Shown: positions 1-8,984 of the stretch, in pieces
Layout: every line of letters starts with the position of its first letter
Numbering within the stretch: position 1 is the first letter of the stretch
Source of the DNA: a virus
IMG/VR virus record: IMGVR_UViG_3300042197_003216
Span: 1 to 41,162 of that record
Direction: 5' to 3' (one strand)
Length of the DNA: 41,162 bases
Notes under the pieces: model-generated
Told to the model about the DNA's origin: nothing
The model's input: the letters and a program-made list of their open reading frames with translations, nothing else
Databases searched by the model: none
Program-made: the position numbers and the translations under genes

Positions 1-2
1 GC

Positions 3-89
3 CTTAACATTCGCGGAGAACCCATGGTCAATGATCGCGAGGATGCCGATAGGTTTGAAAAAATGTACCAAATCAAAGTCTTGAGTTGA
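3..89 (+). CDS. 3' end of a plus-strand gene cut by the left edge
   Basis: Frame 3 is open from the window edge to a TGA at 87-89 and encodes 28 residues, including NIRGEPMVND and DRFEKMYQIK. The charged, balanced composition is protein-like. The opposite strand and other frames here give weaker peptides. It would converge on, and overlap by 17 bases, the leftward SGNH-like gene. The fragment is too short to name a family, and a chance open frame of this length is possible. Confidence 0.4.
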   Translation, partial: LNIRGEPMVNDREDADRFEKMYQIKVLS

Positions 90-861
90 TATCGTAAAAA
101 CTATTGAATTTTTCGCACAGCACTTCGCTGATAGCACGGTGTGTTTCATTGCCATAATGACCGTCCCTGGCACGGTCATAGGTAAATTTTGGTAATAATC
201 TTTCAATGAGTTGCGAATTATAGTGCCTGTCCGGATGGCCGCAGTAAAAGTTAAAAAATGGTATGTTGTGGTTATCAAGCACGGTTTTAAGCAAGGTGGA
301 TGTGAACCAATGTTTTGTTTTTACATACCCTGCCATTTCACCATACACCAAGAAATGTTTGTCAGCTTGTGGCATCGCATGATTTACCATCATTTGTTGC
401 AGTATATCACTTTCGTCTGATTTTTTTAAAAATCTTGTTGGGTCAGACCAATATAAAAAAATATATCGAGGCTTAGGGTACCGTGATATCCATGACAGAA
501 CATTGAAAAGCATGTAATCTATTCCGGTAGCGCTTAACCCCAAGTTATAATAAGATATCCCCAATTTTCGTGCGGTGATGTACGCAAAAGTTCGTTCTAG
601 TTCTAAACCCATCCCCTCGGCGTGACTGTCCCCAACAAATAAAATATAATTGTCAAAATCAATTTCGCCTATCTCATGGCATCGGTGTCCATTACTGTTA
701 TACCTGTATGATATATTGCAATTCCTATAATACCAGTCTTTTGGTTCGGTTTGTAAGTTTTTGTAAAAATCCAGTTCACTATCAGAACCCATGAACGGGT
801 TAGTCTGATTGTATGCCGTGGATCCCAATAATCCGGTCTCGAACATGCGTAGGTAGACCAT
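73..861 (-). CDS. SGNH/GDSL-hydrolase-like protein
   Basis: This 262-residue protein has the SGNH signature. A block I motif FVGDSHAEG lies near residue 75, with Ser in the nucleophile position, and a C-terminal block V region ARDGHYGNETH has the Asp-x-x-His spacing. SGNH enzymes include esterases and O-acetyl transferases that act on polysaccharides. The substrate here is unknown. No signal peptide is seen, so action in the cytoplasm is likely. The start at 861 is an ATG seven bases from the stop of the upstream SGNH-like gene. A second ATG at residue 6 (MFETGLL) is possible. It is one of five SGNH-like proteins in the window. Confidence 0.7.
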   Translation of the reverse strand: MVYLRMFETGLLGSTAYNQTNPFMGSDSELDFYKNLQTEPKDWYYRNCNISYRYNSNGHRCHEIGEIDFDNYILFVGDSHAEGMGLELERTFAYITARKLGISYYNLGLSATGIDYMLFNVLSWISRYPKPRYIFLYWSDPTRFLKKSDESDILQQMMVNHAMPQADKHFLVYGEMAGYVKTKHWFTSTLLKTVLDNHNIPFFNFYCGHPDRHYNSQLIERLLPKFTYDRARDGHYGNETHRAISEVLCEKFNSFYDINSRL

Positions 862-867
862 GGTTGT

Positions 868-1686
868 TTATGGCTTAGTTTGAAGTAAATGAGTTAGGCC
901 TAACCGATCCAGTGCCGGAATCAAATGATTTTCTGTCCAAGCCATGTTTGCAGTAGGGGTGGGGTGTAGTGTTGCATCTAGTTGGCGTTGACTGCGAGCA
1001 TAATCACCAAGGGGTAACACATTCTCCAGCATGAGTTTGCCAGCACGCCGTGATAAATCACCTGGTACTATATCTAGATCAGGTTGTGGATTTTGCCATG
1101 ACATGAACATCCAGGTAAATCCTTTGCTCTCCAGATAACCAGCTAAGGCCATGATATTCAATAAACTTTGTAATACCTGTGCGTCCCATCCCACCACAAG
1201 TTTGTAACTGTGCTGCATACGTGCCATGGGATCCGGGTCTTTTTTCATGCGTTCCAGGCATTGTATAGATAAAGTACTGAATCTGTCGTCAAATCTATAG
1301 ACGCCATCTGTGATCTCACCGGGGCGATGCACAGTGGGCACTGACGTGCGTACCCAAGGTTCAACCATGGCTGTCTCGGCTATGACATCGGTGCGAGATA
1401 ATCCACTCCACATCACTAGGACCATGGTGTCCTTGGGGTCAATGTCAGTATTGGTTTCTACTTCATACACTATGCTGTTAAAAATATGTTGGCTGCCACT
1501 ACCGGCCAGTGATACATCATAAACATGTTTTATATCTGCGAGGTCTCTCAAATAGTAGGGCCAAGTGACCAAGAACTTGTGGTGAAAGTTATGCGTGAAA
1601 CTGCACCCACTGACCAAGATTTTTGGAAAGACACAACTACGCACAGGCGCAAAAGTACGAGGAGGATCGCGATGATAGTGCGTCAT
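868..1686 (-). CDS. SGNH-hydrolase-like protein
   Basis: This 272-residue protein has a degenerate SGNH pattern. LVSGCSFTHN near residue 25 stands for block I, a glycine/asparagine block follows (LAGSGSQHIFNSI), and LDATLHPTP near the C-terminus gives a candidate Asp-His pair. The family is common among uncharacterised phage proteins next to glycosyltransferases. The ATG overlaps the stop of the amidinotransferase gene in an ATGA junction, so the two are probably translationally coupled. Substrate unknown. The assignment rests on motif order only. Confidence 0.6.
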   Translation of the reverse strand: MTHYHRDPPRTFAPVRSCVFPKILVSGCSFTHNFHHKFLVTWPYYLRDLADIKHVYDVSLAGSGSQHIFNSIVYEVETNTDIDPKDTMVLVMWSGLSRTDVIAETAMVEPWVRTSVPTVHRPGEITDGVYRFDDRFSTLSIQCLERMKKDPDPMARMQHSYKLVVGWDAQVLQSLLNIMALAGYLESKGFTWMFMSWQNPQPDLDIVPGDLSRRAGKLMLENVLPLGDYARSQRQLDATLHPTPTANMAWTENHLIPALDRLGLTHLLQTKP

Positions 1687-2723
1687 AGATATGATTCAAG
1701 ACCACCACGACGTCGAACGTCTTGTGTGCAGCAACTTATGCCAGAATCAAAAAAGTATTTGTGCCTTTGCTCCACAATGATGGGTTCTATACGGTGCTTT
1801 TTACAAAAATCAAACACGCCACGATTGTAGCTGCTGAATATGACATTGTGTTCGTCTAAAACAAGGCAATTGACATCAAACACAGTTTCTGACACATATC
1901 CGGTCCACTTAGTGAGATAAGTGTCAACAAATGTTGCGAACTCCTCACTGGGATTGGCTTGTTGTACGTACCATCGTCCATTGAAATTTTCGTGTCTGAA
2001 TCTGCCAATTTCGTGTGCGGCAAAGATGCTGGCATCCCAGACCCTATGGACCTCCCAGCCTGGAAACGATTCGCTGTAGTCAATGTCGCCATCATGCATG
2101 CTGCTGATAATTACACCGGGCTTCAAGATCGCAAACACTGCATCGCCATGTCCGTTGGTCTGTGCTCGACGCACGCGGAATCTTGAATCAAGCACATGAT
2201 CGCGAATCCACTCCATGTGCTGCTCAGTCATCCACTCGCTGTTGTCAAAAAATACGTCCGTGCCTACTCTAACTATGCAACTGGCTACAGCACCGTTCAA
2301 GGGATGTGCATCGTGCCAGCCATTGCGGTGTGGGTCAACAATGTTGGATTGATCTGGCAGAGACAGTTGATTACAGATGCGATCCATCTCCGGCACATTT
2401 AACACACGCAGCATTTTATCACCCATGGTGATTTGCCAATCTCGTGGAGTCAGCGGTGGCATGGGAAAACATTGGTCTCTGGTCCATAACTGGTGTAGAA
2501 ATTCATTGTTGGGCAAGGTGGGACGCAGCACTTCTGCGCCAAAACTTTTTATGGTATCACAAAGATTTTGTAAATCTTCTTCTGCTTCTTGCAAAAGTTG
2601 ACTCAGCTGATGTTTGACTTTTTTATTTTCTATAAAATCAAAATGCTCGGGTCGATACACTCGACCCACTATGATGCTTTCTAATGGTTGCCAATTGGTA
2701 TAGCTTGAAATTAAATTATTCAT
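1683..2723 (-). CDS. Amidinotransferase-like protein (guanidino-group-modifying superfamily)
   Basis: This 346-residue protein resembles glycine/inosamine amidinotransferases. Near the N-terminus is W-x-PLESIIVG, followed by LWTRDQCFPMPPLTPRD, a central NGHGDAVFAIL with the candidate catalytic His, and a C-terminal SGISCCTQDVRRRGG holding the candidate nucleophilic Cys. Family members move an amidino group from arginine to an amine through a Cys adduct. I chose the ATG at 2723, which overlaps the upstream stop in ATGAATAA. The open frame extends 37 residues further upstream, but only inside the neighbouring gene. Its place among sugar genes suggests it may modify an amino sugar or a small amine. 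The substrate is inference. Confidence 0.75.
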   Translation of the reverse strand: MNNLISSYTNWQPLESIIVGRVYRPEHFDFIENKKVKHQLSQLLQEAEEDLQNLCDTIKSFGAEVLRPTLPNNEFLHQLWTRDQCFPMPPLTPRDWQITMGDKMLRVLNVPEMDRICNQLSLPDQSNIVDPHRNGWHDAHPLNGAVASCIVRVGTDVFFDNSEWMTEQHMEWIRDHVLDSRFRVRRAQTNGHGDAVFAILKPGVIISSMHDGDIDYSESFPGWEVHRVWDASIFAAHEIGRFRHENFNGRWYVQQANPSEEFATFVDTYLTKWTGYVSETVFDVNCLVLDEHNVIFSSYNRGVFDFCKKHRIEPIIVEQRHKYFFDSGISCCTQDVRRRGGLESYL

Positions 2724-3918
2724 GTTGCAGATAATCCATGAGTGGTATAAGGCCAGTGACCTGGCGAGAATCAAACAATTTTTGATTGTGGTAAAGATCG
2801 TGCAAACATTCACGCCACCAAGCGCCACGATCATGGCTGCGTTGCTTGATGTTTTCCATGGTGGCCTTCAATGCCAGCCATCGCTGTGTGGGATCTTGTA
2901 CTTCATCGTAGCTGTTATCTATGACGCCGTCAAAAACTCGATAGCCAGCAGATCGCAACACACTCAAGGTTCCTGCGGTGCCCACCACCACAAAGGGCTG
3001 TCCGTATTTGATGCACTTCCATACCTTTTCCGTGACAAATGCACCATGGCTGTTGTCAGCTTCATAGTGAGTTTCGAACACAACGTTGCACATAGATCTA
3101 GTGTACATGTCAACATTGATGTCGGTGTGATCGTTGTGTTGTGCTTCAGACAAGTCATCACAAAACTTTGGTGTAACGGATTCAAATTCTTTCAAGGATT
3201 CCTGTATGCCTGGCAACAGCGACAAATCAAATGGCAACTGATCAACGTTTACTGACCGGCGTTGATTAACAGTATTAAAGCTCCATTGACTTTGATCCAA
3301 CAACTTTGATCTCCAGAGATCGGCCATGACGATCGCTCGCCAATCTTTGGGCTGTCTCACCAAGCATGTAAAAATGTAATCCATCGCAGGTGGTGTTCGG
3401 CTTACCGTGGTTGCAGTTTGGCCTTGATTTATGAATCGAAAAAAGTTTTCATGATCATCAAAATAAAAACATTGGTCTAGCTTTTCGGCTTGGGTATTGC
3501 TGGAAACGAATCGATAGCAGTCGGTGGGCAGATTGTTGCTGACACACATACTGTTTAATCTATGCTTGATTAGCTCGGGATTGTCACCCTCGTGATAATA
3601 AAACAATATTTGCAGTTTTCGGTCACTGATGAGCCGGCGAGTTTCTTCGGGGATAAGTCTTATATAATCAATAGAAAAATCAAACCAACCAAAAGCTATG
3701 GGGTACCAGGCTTGTTTGAATTCACTGTGTCCGTGGTAAAGAATCTGGTGTGGTTGAGAGGCTCTTTTTAAATACAGCAAAGGGCGGAAATGCGTGACAT
3801 AGGGCCACTGGTTGTCAAAATTGCGCCATTGCGCCTGGCCGGGTTTGGCAACCACGTGGCCAAGGTTGGGGTATGGAATGCCGCTGGCAGTTATAGAGTC
3901 AAAAAAGAAGTTCACCAT
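2716..3918 (-). CDS. Glycosyltransferase-like protein, paralogue A
   Basis: This 400-residue protein has a C-terminal block FVTEKVWKCIKYGQPFVV followed by a GTAGTLSVLRSAGYRVFD-type turn. The T-E-K-x-(F/W)-x-x-(I/P) pattern with a downstream glycine-rich loop resembles the donor-binding part of GT10-like fucosyltransferases and is shared with the next two genes. The N-terminal half is divergent. It overlaps the next gene upstream by 7 bases (ATGGTGA). Probable role: transfer of a sugar to a phage or host glycan. Donor and acceptor are unknown. Confidence 0.6.
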   Translation of the reverse strand: MVNFFFDSITASGIPYPNLGHVVAKPGQAQWRNFDNQWPYVTHFRPLLYLKRASQPHQILYHGHSEFKQAWYPIAFGWFDFSIDYIRLIPEETRRLISDRKLQILFYYHEGDNPELIKHRLNSMCVSNNLPTDCYRFVSSNTQAEKLDQCFYFDDHENFFRFINQGQTATTVSRTPPAMDYIFTCLVRQPKDWRAIVMADLWRSKLLDQSQWSFNTVNQRRSVNVDQLPFDLSLLPGIQESLKEFESVTPKFCDDLSEAQHNDHTDINVDMYTRSMCNVVFETHYEADNSHGAFVTEKVWKCIKYGQPFVVVGTAGTLSVLRSAGYRVFDGVIDNSYDEVQDPTQRWLALKATMENIKQRSHDRGAWWRECLHDLYHNQKLFDSRQVTGLIPLMDYLQHE

Positions 3919-4775
3919 AGTTTCAACATATCAGTGAGTTCACGCCATAACGTCCGTTCAAAGCCACCACCATAAAACCAATTCCAGTTGTGTTTAATTA
4001 TCGGCAAACAATGTCGCCATAGTTGTTTTTTGTCTGTGATGGTTAGGGTATCTATGTCCTTTAAAACACGCGCCACTGCCTCATGACGGGCTAGATCATC
4101 TGTCTCGTAATCATAGTCTTCGCTCCATATGTCCCCAAAGCTTTGAAAACCATAGGATCTTAAATATTCAAGACTTCCTGCGGTCGATAACAGTACAAAT
4201 GGCATACCTAAAGCTATGGGTTTAAAAGTTTTTTCCGTAAGATACAATCGTTTGCCAAAAAATACTGTTTCTGTGCTTACGTAGACCAGACTATTGTGTA
4301 CTTCGCCCCAATTGCCAAGATCCCACGAGCTCATCATGAAAGTTTTTGTGGGCTGGCGGTATGCTGGATCTATCAAACAAAAGGTATGATTGTATCCACG
4401 GTACCAATCGAGCGCTGCCCACCCGTGAAAAAAGTAGTAACTGGGTTGCCATCCATGTGTGTCACAGACCTTGGTAACTTCGTCCCCTTTTTCACTCACC
4501 ACTATGATGCCAGGCTCGGTGTAGCGTCGCTTTTGAATTAAATCTCGATTGCGGTCTTTCACTGCAGTAAACAGTTCATTGTAAACATCGGATTGTACGG
4601 GTTTCTGGTCATGGAAAAACACATAAGTGTCTAACTCGCCATTGAAAGATCTGTTCAGCAAATTCGTGTTATCGGCGTGACCAAATGGTTCACACCATAG
4701 CATGCGAGTCCTGGGATGATTTTGCCGAATCCAAGGCCAAAATGTTTCCTTGTAAATTGCATCAATCCTGATCAT
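3912..4775 (-). CDS. Glycosyltransferase-like protein, paralogue B
   Basis: This 287-residue protein starts MIRIDAIYKETFWPW, nearly the same as the start of its neighbour at 4785-5891. Both share FFHGWAALDWYRGY in the middle and LTEKTFKPIALGMPFVL plus STAGSLEYLRSYGFQ near the C-terminus. Compared with the 368-residue neighbour it lacks roughly 80 residues from the centre, so the pair arose by duplication followed by an internal deletion or insertion. Function is inferred from the TEKTFKP block, which resembles the donor site of GT10-like enzymes. The ATG is supported by conservation of the N-terminus between the two copies. Confidence 0.6.
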   Translation of the reverse strand: MIRIDAIYKETFWPWIRQNHPRTRMLWCEPFGHADNTNLLNRSFNGELDTYVFFHDQKPVQSDVYNELFTAVKDRNRDLIQKRRYTEPGIIVVSEKGDEVTKVCDTHGWQPSYYFFHGWAALDWYRGYNHTFCLIDPAYRQPTKTFMMSSWDLGNWGEVHNSLVYVSTETVFFGKRLYLTEKTFKPIALGMPFVLLSTAGSLEYLRSYGFQSFGDIWSEDYDYETDDLARHEAVARVLKDIDTLTITDKKQLWRHCLPIIKHNWNWFYGGGFERTLWRELTDMLKLW

Positions 4776-4784
4776 GTATGTTTG

Positions 4785-5891
4785 TCAATTATGGAAACTG
4801 TGTTCGATATCATGCAGCATGGTCGTAAGCTCCTGCCACAGAATTTGCTCGAACCCCCCACCATAAAAGTGTTCATGGTTGTGTCGAATAACAGGCCAGG
4901 CTGCGCGATATATCTTCTGTAGTTCCGCCGGCGATTGATTGTCAAGGTCCTTGAGCAGTGCAGCTATTTTTTGCAACCTGATTTGATCATCGCTTTCGAG
5001 ATCGTAATCTTCATTCCAGATGCTGTTGAAAGTTTTAAAACCATAGCGTCTGAGATATTCTAGGCTGCCAGCAGTAGACACCATGACAAATGGCATTTTG
5101 AGACAGATGGGTTTGAATGTCTTTTCAGTGAGGTGATGTCGCCGGCCAGTATACACAGTTTCTGTGATCACATGAGCAAGACTTGCGGCATTTTCTTCAA
5201 ACAGGCTTAACCAGCAGCTATGCATGGGATGATCAGTCTCGCCTGGAAAGCACATGGGAAGATCGGCCTTTTCAAATACTTGTCGTACGTCTGGACCAAA
5301 CTTTTCGCTGAGATCTAAAATATGTTTGTTTTCTACAGGGCAAACATAGGGAAAGCTGATCCAGGCATTCTGCACTCTGCTTTTCAACAGATGATACATC
5401 AGCATGATCCTGTGGTCTCTACGGCCACCTATGATGCGATTGGCGCTAATAAAACTGCGTGTAATGGTTCTTTGATCGGGCTCTGGCATCAGGAATGTGC
5501 GGTCATATCCACGATACCAATCCAGGGCTGCCCATCCATGAAAGAAATAATAGAAACTCTGCCAACCAAAGCGATTACATGTCTCCTCTACATACTCACT
5601 TTGATACTCACTGGTGATTATGGCAGATCGCCGCGGGCCTTGATCGTTATCAAGGCTTATGTTACAATTAACAACTTCCTGGAACAGATCATGATGTATG
5701 TCTAAATGTATTGGTTCCTGGTCGTGGAAGAATATATACTGTAATTCTGTGACATCATCATTACCAAAGTTTCTCAGCGCCTGTGGCCTAGAGTCTCCCG
5801 GAGGGTCGCAAAAATACAACCTGGTAAACGGCAAGTGACGTTGCGCCCAGGGCCAGAACGTGTGGTCGTAAATTTCATCGATTCGAATCAT
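4785..5891 (-). CDS. Glycosyltransferase-like protein, paralogue C
   Basis: This 368-residue protein is the long copy of the pair. It opens MIRIDEIYDHTFWPW and contains FFHGWAALDWYRGY, then an extra central segment, then LTEKTFKPICLKMPFVMV and STAGSLEYLRRYGFK. The C-terminus matches paralogue B in FYGGGFE and a following LT-ML. Its ATG (5891-5889) lies in the palindrome CATG that also provides the ATG of the divergent plus-strand gene at 5890. Expected to be a cytoplasmic sugar transferase. Specificity unknown. Confidence 0.6.
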   Translation of the reverse strand: MIRIDEIYDHTFWPWAQRHLPFTRLYFCDPPGDSRPQALRNFGNDDVTELQYIFFHDQEPIHLDIHHDLFQEVVNCNISLDNDQGPRRSAIITSEYQSEYVEETCNRFGWQSFYYFFHGWAALDWYRGYDRTFLMPEPDQRTITRSFISANRIIGGRRDHRIMLMYHLLKSRVQNAWISFPYVCPVENKHILDLSEKFGPDVRQVFEKADLPMCFPGETDHPMHSCWLSLFEENAASLAHVITETVYTGRRHHLTEKTFKPICLKMPFVMVSTAGSLEYLRRYGFKTFNSIWNEDYDLESDDQIRLQKIAALLKDLDNQSPAELQKIYRAAWPVIRHNHEHFYGGGFEQILWQELTTMLHDIEHSFHN

Positions 5892-7884
5892 GTTTGACGT
5901 ATTTTATATAGGAACAAAATCACCTGGACTGTTTTCGCATGAGCGGGCCGCAGACAGCATCCAACATGCCCAGAGTTTAAGCCGTACTAGATACTTTTGG
6001 ATAGTGAATTACTTATGTGACTACACGGGCTGGGATTTCCTTTGGGAACCGCCACCGTGGCAAAGTCATCAAAGACATGCTTGGGCCAGCCAGTGGCAAA
6101 AAGATTCGGGCACCTACTTGGTGCCAAAGTCGGGATATCAGGATACCAATTATCACGATGCTCCTGTGTTGCTGCGTTTGCCTGATCAGTCTCTCTGGCA
6201 TATTCCTTACGGATTAGCAAATACATTTGACTACAGCTGGCACCCAGATCCCACAGAGCCGCCCATGACCTATCAGTTTGGTACACAATGGCAAAAAACC
6301 GGAGGCCCAATTTACATCAATGGTGGAACCACAGTAAAATATATCGCCGAACCTCGTTGTACAAAACACTCGGTAGACTCCAACTGGGATATACCGCCGG
6401 GAACCGATCCAAGCAGCTTTGATTGGACCTGGCACCCTGATGCCACAGAGCAAAATTATATCTATCAATTTGGCACCCAGCATCAGCGCACAGGTGGCCC
6501 TCGCTATGTAACAGCAGGTGCCACAGATATCAAGTTTGTGGACCAATTACGCATCCGTTCTCAGCGCGTGGCCACTGCCATTATCGAAATAGATCACTTG
6601 GATGGCAATGCAGGACAGATACCCAATGTAACAAAAACTTCCCGCTATTTTGACAACTATCTCGACACACTGAAACGCATTGCCAAAAACATTGGACAGG
6701 ATCATGAATTCGTGTGGATATGCAGCAGTATCTGCGACTACACTGATTTTGACTTTTCCTGGCATCCGGAACAATGGCAAGCCACCATGCTGCATGTATT
6801 TCCCAGCAACGGTGAAAAATTTGGCGACACCTTTTTCATGCATGTGCCTACATTCCAATACCGTGCAGACACATGTCAACTATTGGAGTGGTATGATCTT
6901 AATTTCGTAGATGGTATTTCTGTGCCACGTCGCGCCATGCCGATGATCACGCACAGCGGAGATTCACAAGTTGACGCGGTAAAAACACAAAATTGGGCAG
7001 GTCCATTAGCACTGTTTACTGTGCAGCCCAATGTGTCAGCTACCGGAATCGCTGTGCCCTTGTGGAGGGAAAAAACTCGCGTGATTGTGCCGCTCAGCGA
7101 CGGCGCTTCATCTGTGATTGTTCCTAGATCTGCTGTGCCATGGATACAGACACAATTGTATGATTACCCACACATCGATCGCACGAAAAAGATGTTGCTG
7201 GATGATCCCTTGGACATTGTGTTTATCTCCAATGGCGAACCTGGAGCGGATCATCACTGGGACACACTGAACCAAATGGTCTCGGAACGGAAAAATCGCT
7301 TGCACCGCGTTGATGGTGTCAATGGCAGAGTTGCTGCCTATCATGCTGCAGCGCAAGCCAGCCAAACTCCGTGGTTCTTTGCTGTGTTTGCAAAATTGCA
7401 AGTCGACCAAGACTTTGATTGGTCTTGGCAACCCGATCGATTACAGCAAGCCAAGCATTACATTTTCCAGGCCAAGAATCCTGTGAATGATTTAGTGTAT
7501 GGACATCAGGCCATGATCGCCTACAATACTGCTTTATGCTTGGCCAACACAGGACAAGGACTAGATTTTACCCTAGATGATCCACACGAGTCAGTGGACC
7601 GGTTGTCGGGCACAGCGCAGTTCAACACCGATCCCTGGGCCACATGGCGAACAGCTTTCCGGGAAGTTCTCAAACTCCGACACGACGGCACCAGCATAGA
7701 CAGCAGGCATAGATTAAAAATTTGGCTGACCCGAGCACAAGGCGCTCATGCAGAATGGTGTTTGCGTGGTGCCCAGGACGCTGTGGCTTATTATGATGCA
7801 GTCAAGGGCAATTTTGATCAGCTGAAACTCAGCTATGAGTGGGCTTGGCTCAAAGAGTATTTTGACTCGCTGCACACAGTTTGA
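5890..7884 (+). CDS. Repeat-containing glycosyltransferase-family-2-like protein
   Basis: This 664-residue protein is on the opposite strand to its neighbours. It carries about five copies of a module with an aromatic core: WDFLWEP near residue 49, FDYSWHPDPTE near 113, FDWTWHPDATE near 177, FDFSWHPEQWQ near 290 and FDWSWQPDRLQ near 515. The last copy follows a GT-A-like stretch (LDIVFISNGEPG near 441, then RVDGVNGRVAAYHAAAQAS). Modules 2 and 3 also share QFGTQ(W/H)Q(K/R)TGGP. This suggests a GT2-type transferase fused to repeated sugar-handling or scaffold modules. The 3' end overlaps the convergent DegT gene by 35 bases. Confidence 0.6.
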   Translation: MFDVFYIGTKSPGLFSHERAADSIQHAQSLSRTRYFWIVNYLCDYTGWDFLWEPPPWQSHQRHAWASQWQKDSGTYLVPKSGYQDTNYHDAPVLLRLPDQSLWHIPYGLANTFDYSWHPDPTEPPMTYQFGTQWQKTGGPIYINGGTTVKYIAEPRCTKHSVDSNWDIPPGTDPSSFDWTWHPDATEQNYIYQFGTQHQRTGGPRYVTAGATDIKFVDQLRIRSQRVATAIIEIDHLDGNAGQIPNVTKTSRYFDNYLDTLKRIAKNIGQDHEFVWICSSICDYTDFDFSWHPEQWQATMLHVFPSNGEKFGDTFFMHVPTFQYRADTCQLLEWYDLNFVDGISVPRRAMPMITHSGDSQVDAVKTQNWAGPLALFTVQPNVSATGIAVPLWREKTRVIVPLSDGASSVIVPRSAVPWIQTQLYDYPHIDRTKKMLLDDPLDIVFISNGEPGADHHWDTLNQMVSERKNRLHRVDGVNGRVAAYHAAAQASQTPWFFAVFAKLQVDQDFDWSWQPDRLQQAKHYIFQAKNPVNDLVYGHQAMIAYNTALCLANTGQGLDFTLDDPHESVDRLSGTAQFNTDPWATWRTAFREVLKLRHDGTSIDSRHRLKIWLTRAQGAHAEWCLRGAQDAVAYYDAVKGNFDQLKLSYEWAWLKEYFDSLHTV

Positions 7885-8971
7885 CCTGCTCCGCGATATA
7901 TTCCACTTCTAAGTCAGTAAGCTCGGGGTAGATTGGCAAGCTCAATACCCTGCGCGCCATGACAGATGCATTGCTGAAAGCATCTAGTGCATGGTCCACC
8001 GCATACTCATGCTGCTCATGCAGCGGTGTTTCGTAGTGTACTCGGGTTTCTATCCTGCGTTGAGATAGTTGGTTACGCAAAGCATCACGGTTATCACATT
8101 CGATCACAAATTTTTGCAACGCATGATCGCGGATGTTGTTGGCTGTAACAAAACATCTCACGGAAGTGTTGGCTAGTTCACGCATCCAGTGTTCGGCAAT
8201 GGCACGACGACGCACCTGCCACTGGTCGATGTAACGACTTTTTACCAACAATGCAGCACAATCAAGTTCGCTCATGCGTGAATTAGTACTGGCGACATGG
8301 TGAACCAAAGACCTAAACAGTCGATTCTGGCGCCAGTTTCTAGCAAACTCTGCTAGGTCTGGATCATCTGTGACCACCGCACCACCATTGCCGTTGGCAC
8401 TAAGATTTTTAGTGGGATCAAAACTGATGGCAGCAGGTCCTATCCTGTGACATTGCGCAGCCAGCCAGTGCTGCGCAGCGTCTTCTATGATGACTACGTT
8501 TTGCAACAACACAGATTTCAACACAGTGGAGTCAATCAAGTTGGCCACGCTGATACCGTAGAGTCCGACCACTACAATCACCAAGGCATCTTCGTTGGCC
8601 TGTACTGTGCCCAAGCGCAACACGCCCGACCGATCACAGTCTACCAGAGTGGGCCGCCAGCCTGCTCGTAAAAAGGCATGCATGGTGGCAGGGAAAGTAA
8701 AACTAGGTACAACGGCCCGGGGCTGCGAGTAAAAACTGTAGTGGTTGATGTAGTAAGAAGCCAAGATTTCCAAGGCTTGAGTGCCGCTGTGACAGGTCAC
8801 AGCGTACTTGACGTTGTTTTTTCTTGCCAACCAGTTTTCAAACTCTGCGGTATAGTTGCCAGACATGAGCTGACCACTGCGCAGAACTTCATCAGTGACA
8901 TCAAGTATTTCGGTTCTTAAGTTATTGTATTGTTTTTTGAGACCGGTAAAGGGAATGGTGAGTCCGGTCAT
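7850..8971 (-). CDS. DegT/DnrJ/EryC1/StrS-type sugar aminotransferase
   Basis: This is a 373-residue PLP enzyme of the DegT family, which usually transfers an amino group to a nucleotide-linked keto-sugar. Seen: TCHSGTQALEI (phosphate/cofactor site), VVPSFTFPATMHAFLRAG, VVIEDAAQHW with the Asp that contacts the pyridine ring, and FDPTKNLSANGNGGAVV with the PLP lysine in the SFxxxK position. The ATG at 8971 is preferred over an in-frame TTG at 8983. It lies just downstream of the radical SAM gene and converges on the repeat protein. Likely product: an amino-deoxy sugar. Confidence 0.9.
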   Translation of the reverse strand: MTGLTIPFTGLKKQYNNLRTEILDVTDEVLRSGQLMSGNYTAEFENWLARKNNVKYAVTCHSGTQALEILASYYINHYSFYSQPRAVVPSFTFPATMHAFLRAGWRPTLVDCDRSGVLRLGTVQANEDALVIVVVGLYGISVANLIDSTVLKSVLLQNVVIIEDAAQHWLAAQCHRIGPAAISFDPTKNLSANGNGGAVVTDDPDLAEFARNWRQNRLFRSLVHHVASTNSRMSELDCAALLVKSRYIDQWQVRRRAIAEHWMRELANTSVRCFVTANNIRDHALQKFVIECDNRDALRNQLSQRRIETRVHYETPLHEQHEYAVDHALDAFSNASVMARRVLSLPIYPELTDLEVEYIAEQVKLCAASQNTL

Positions 8972-8984
8972 AGCAGTATCCAAA

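Noticed and set aside
2722-3255. 177-codon plus-strand open frame
   Set aside because: It is antisense to glycosyltransferase paralogue A and has no family features.
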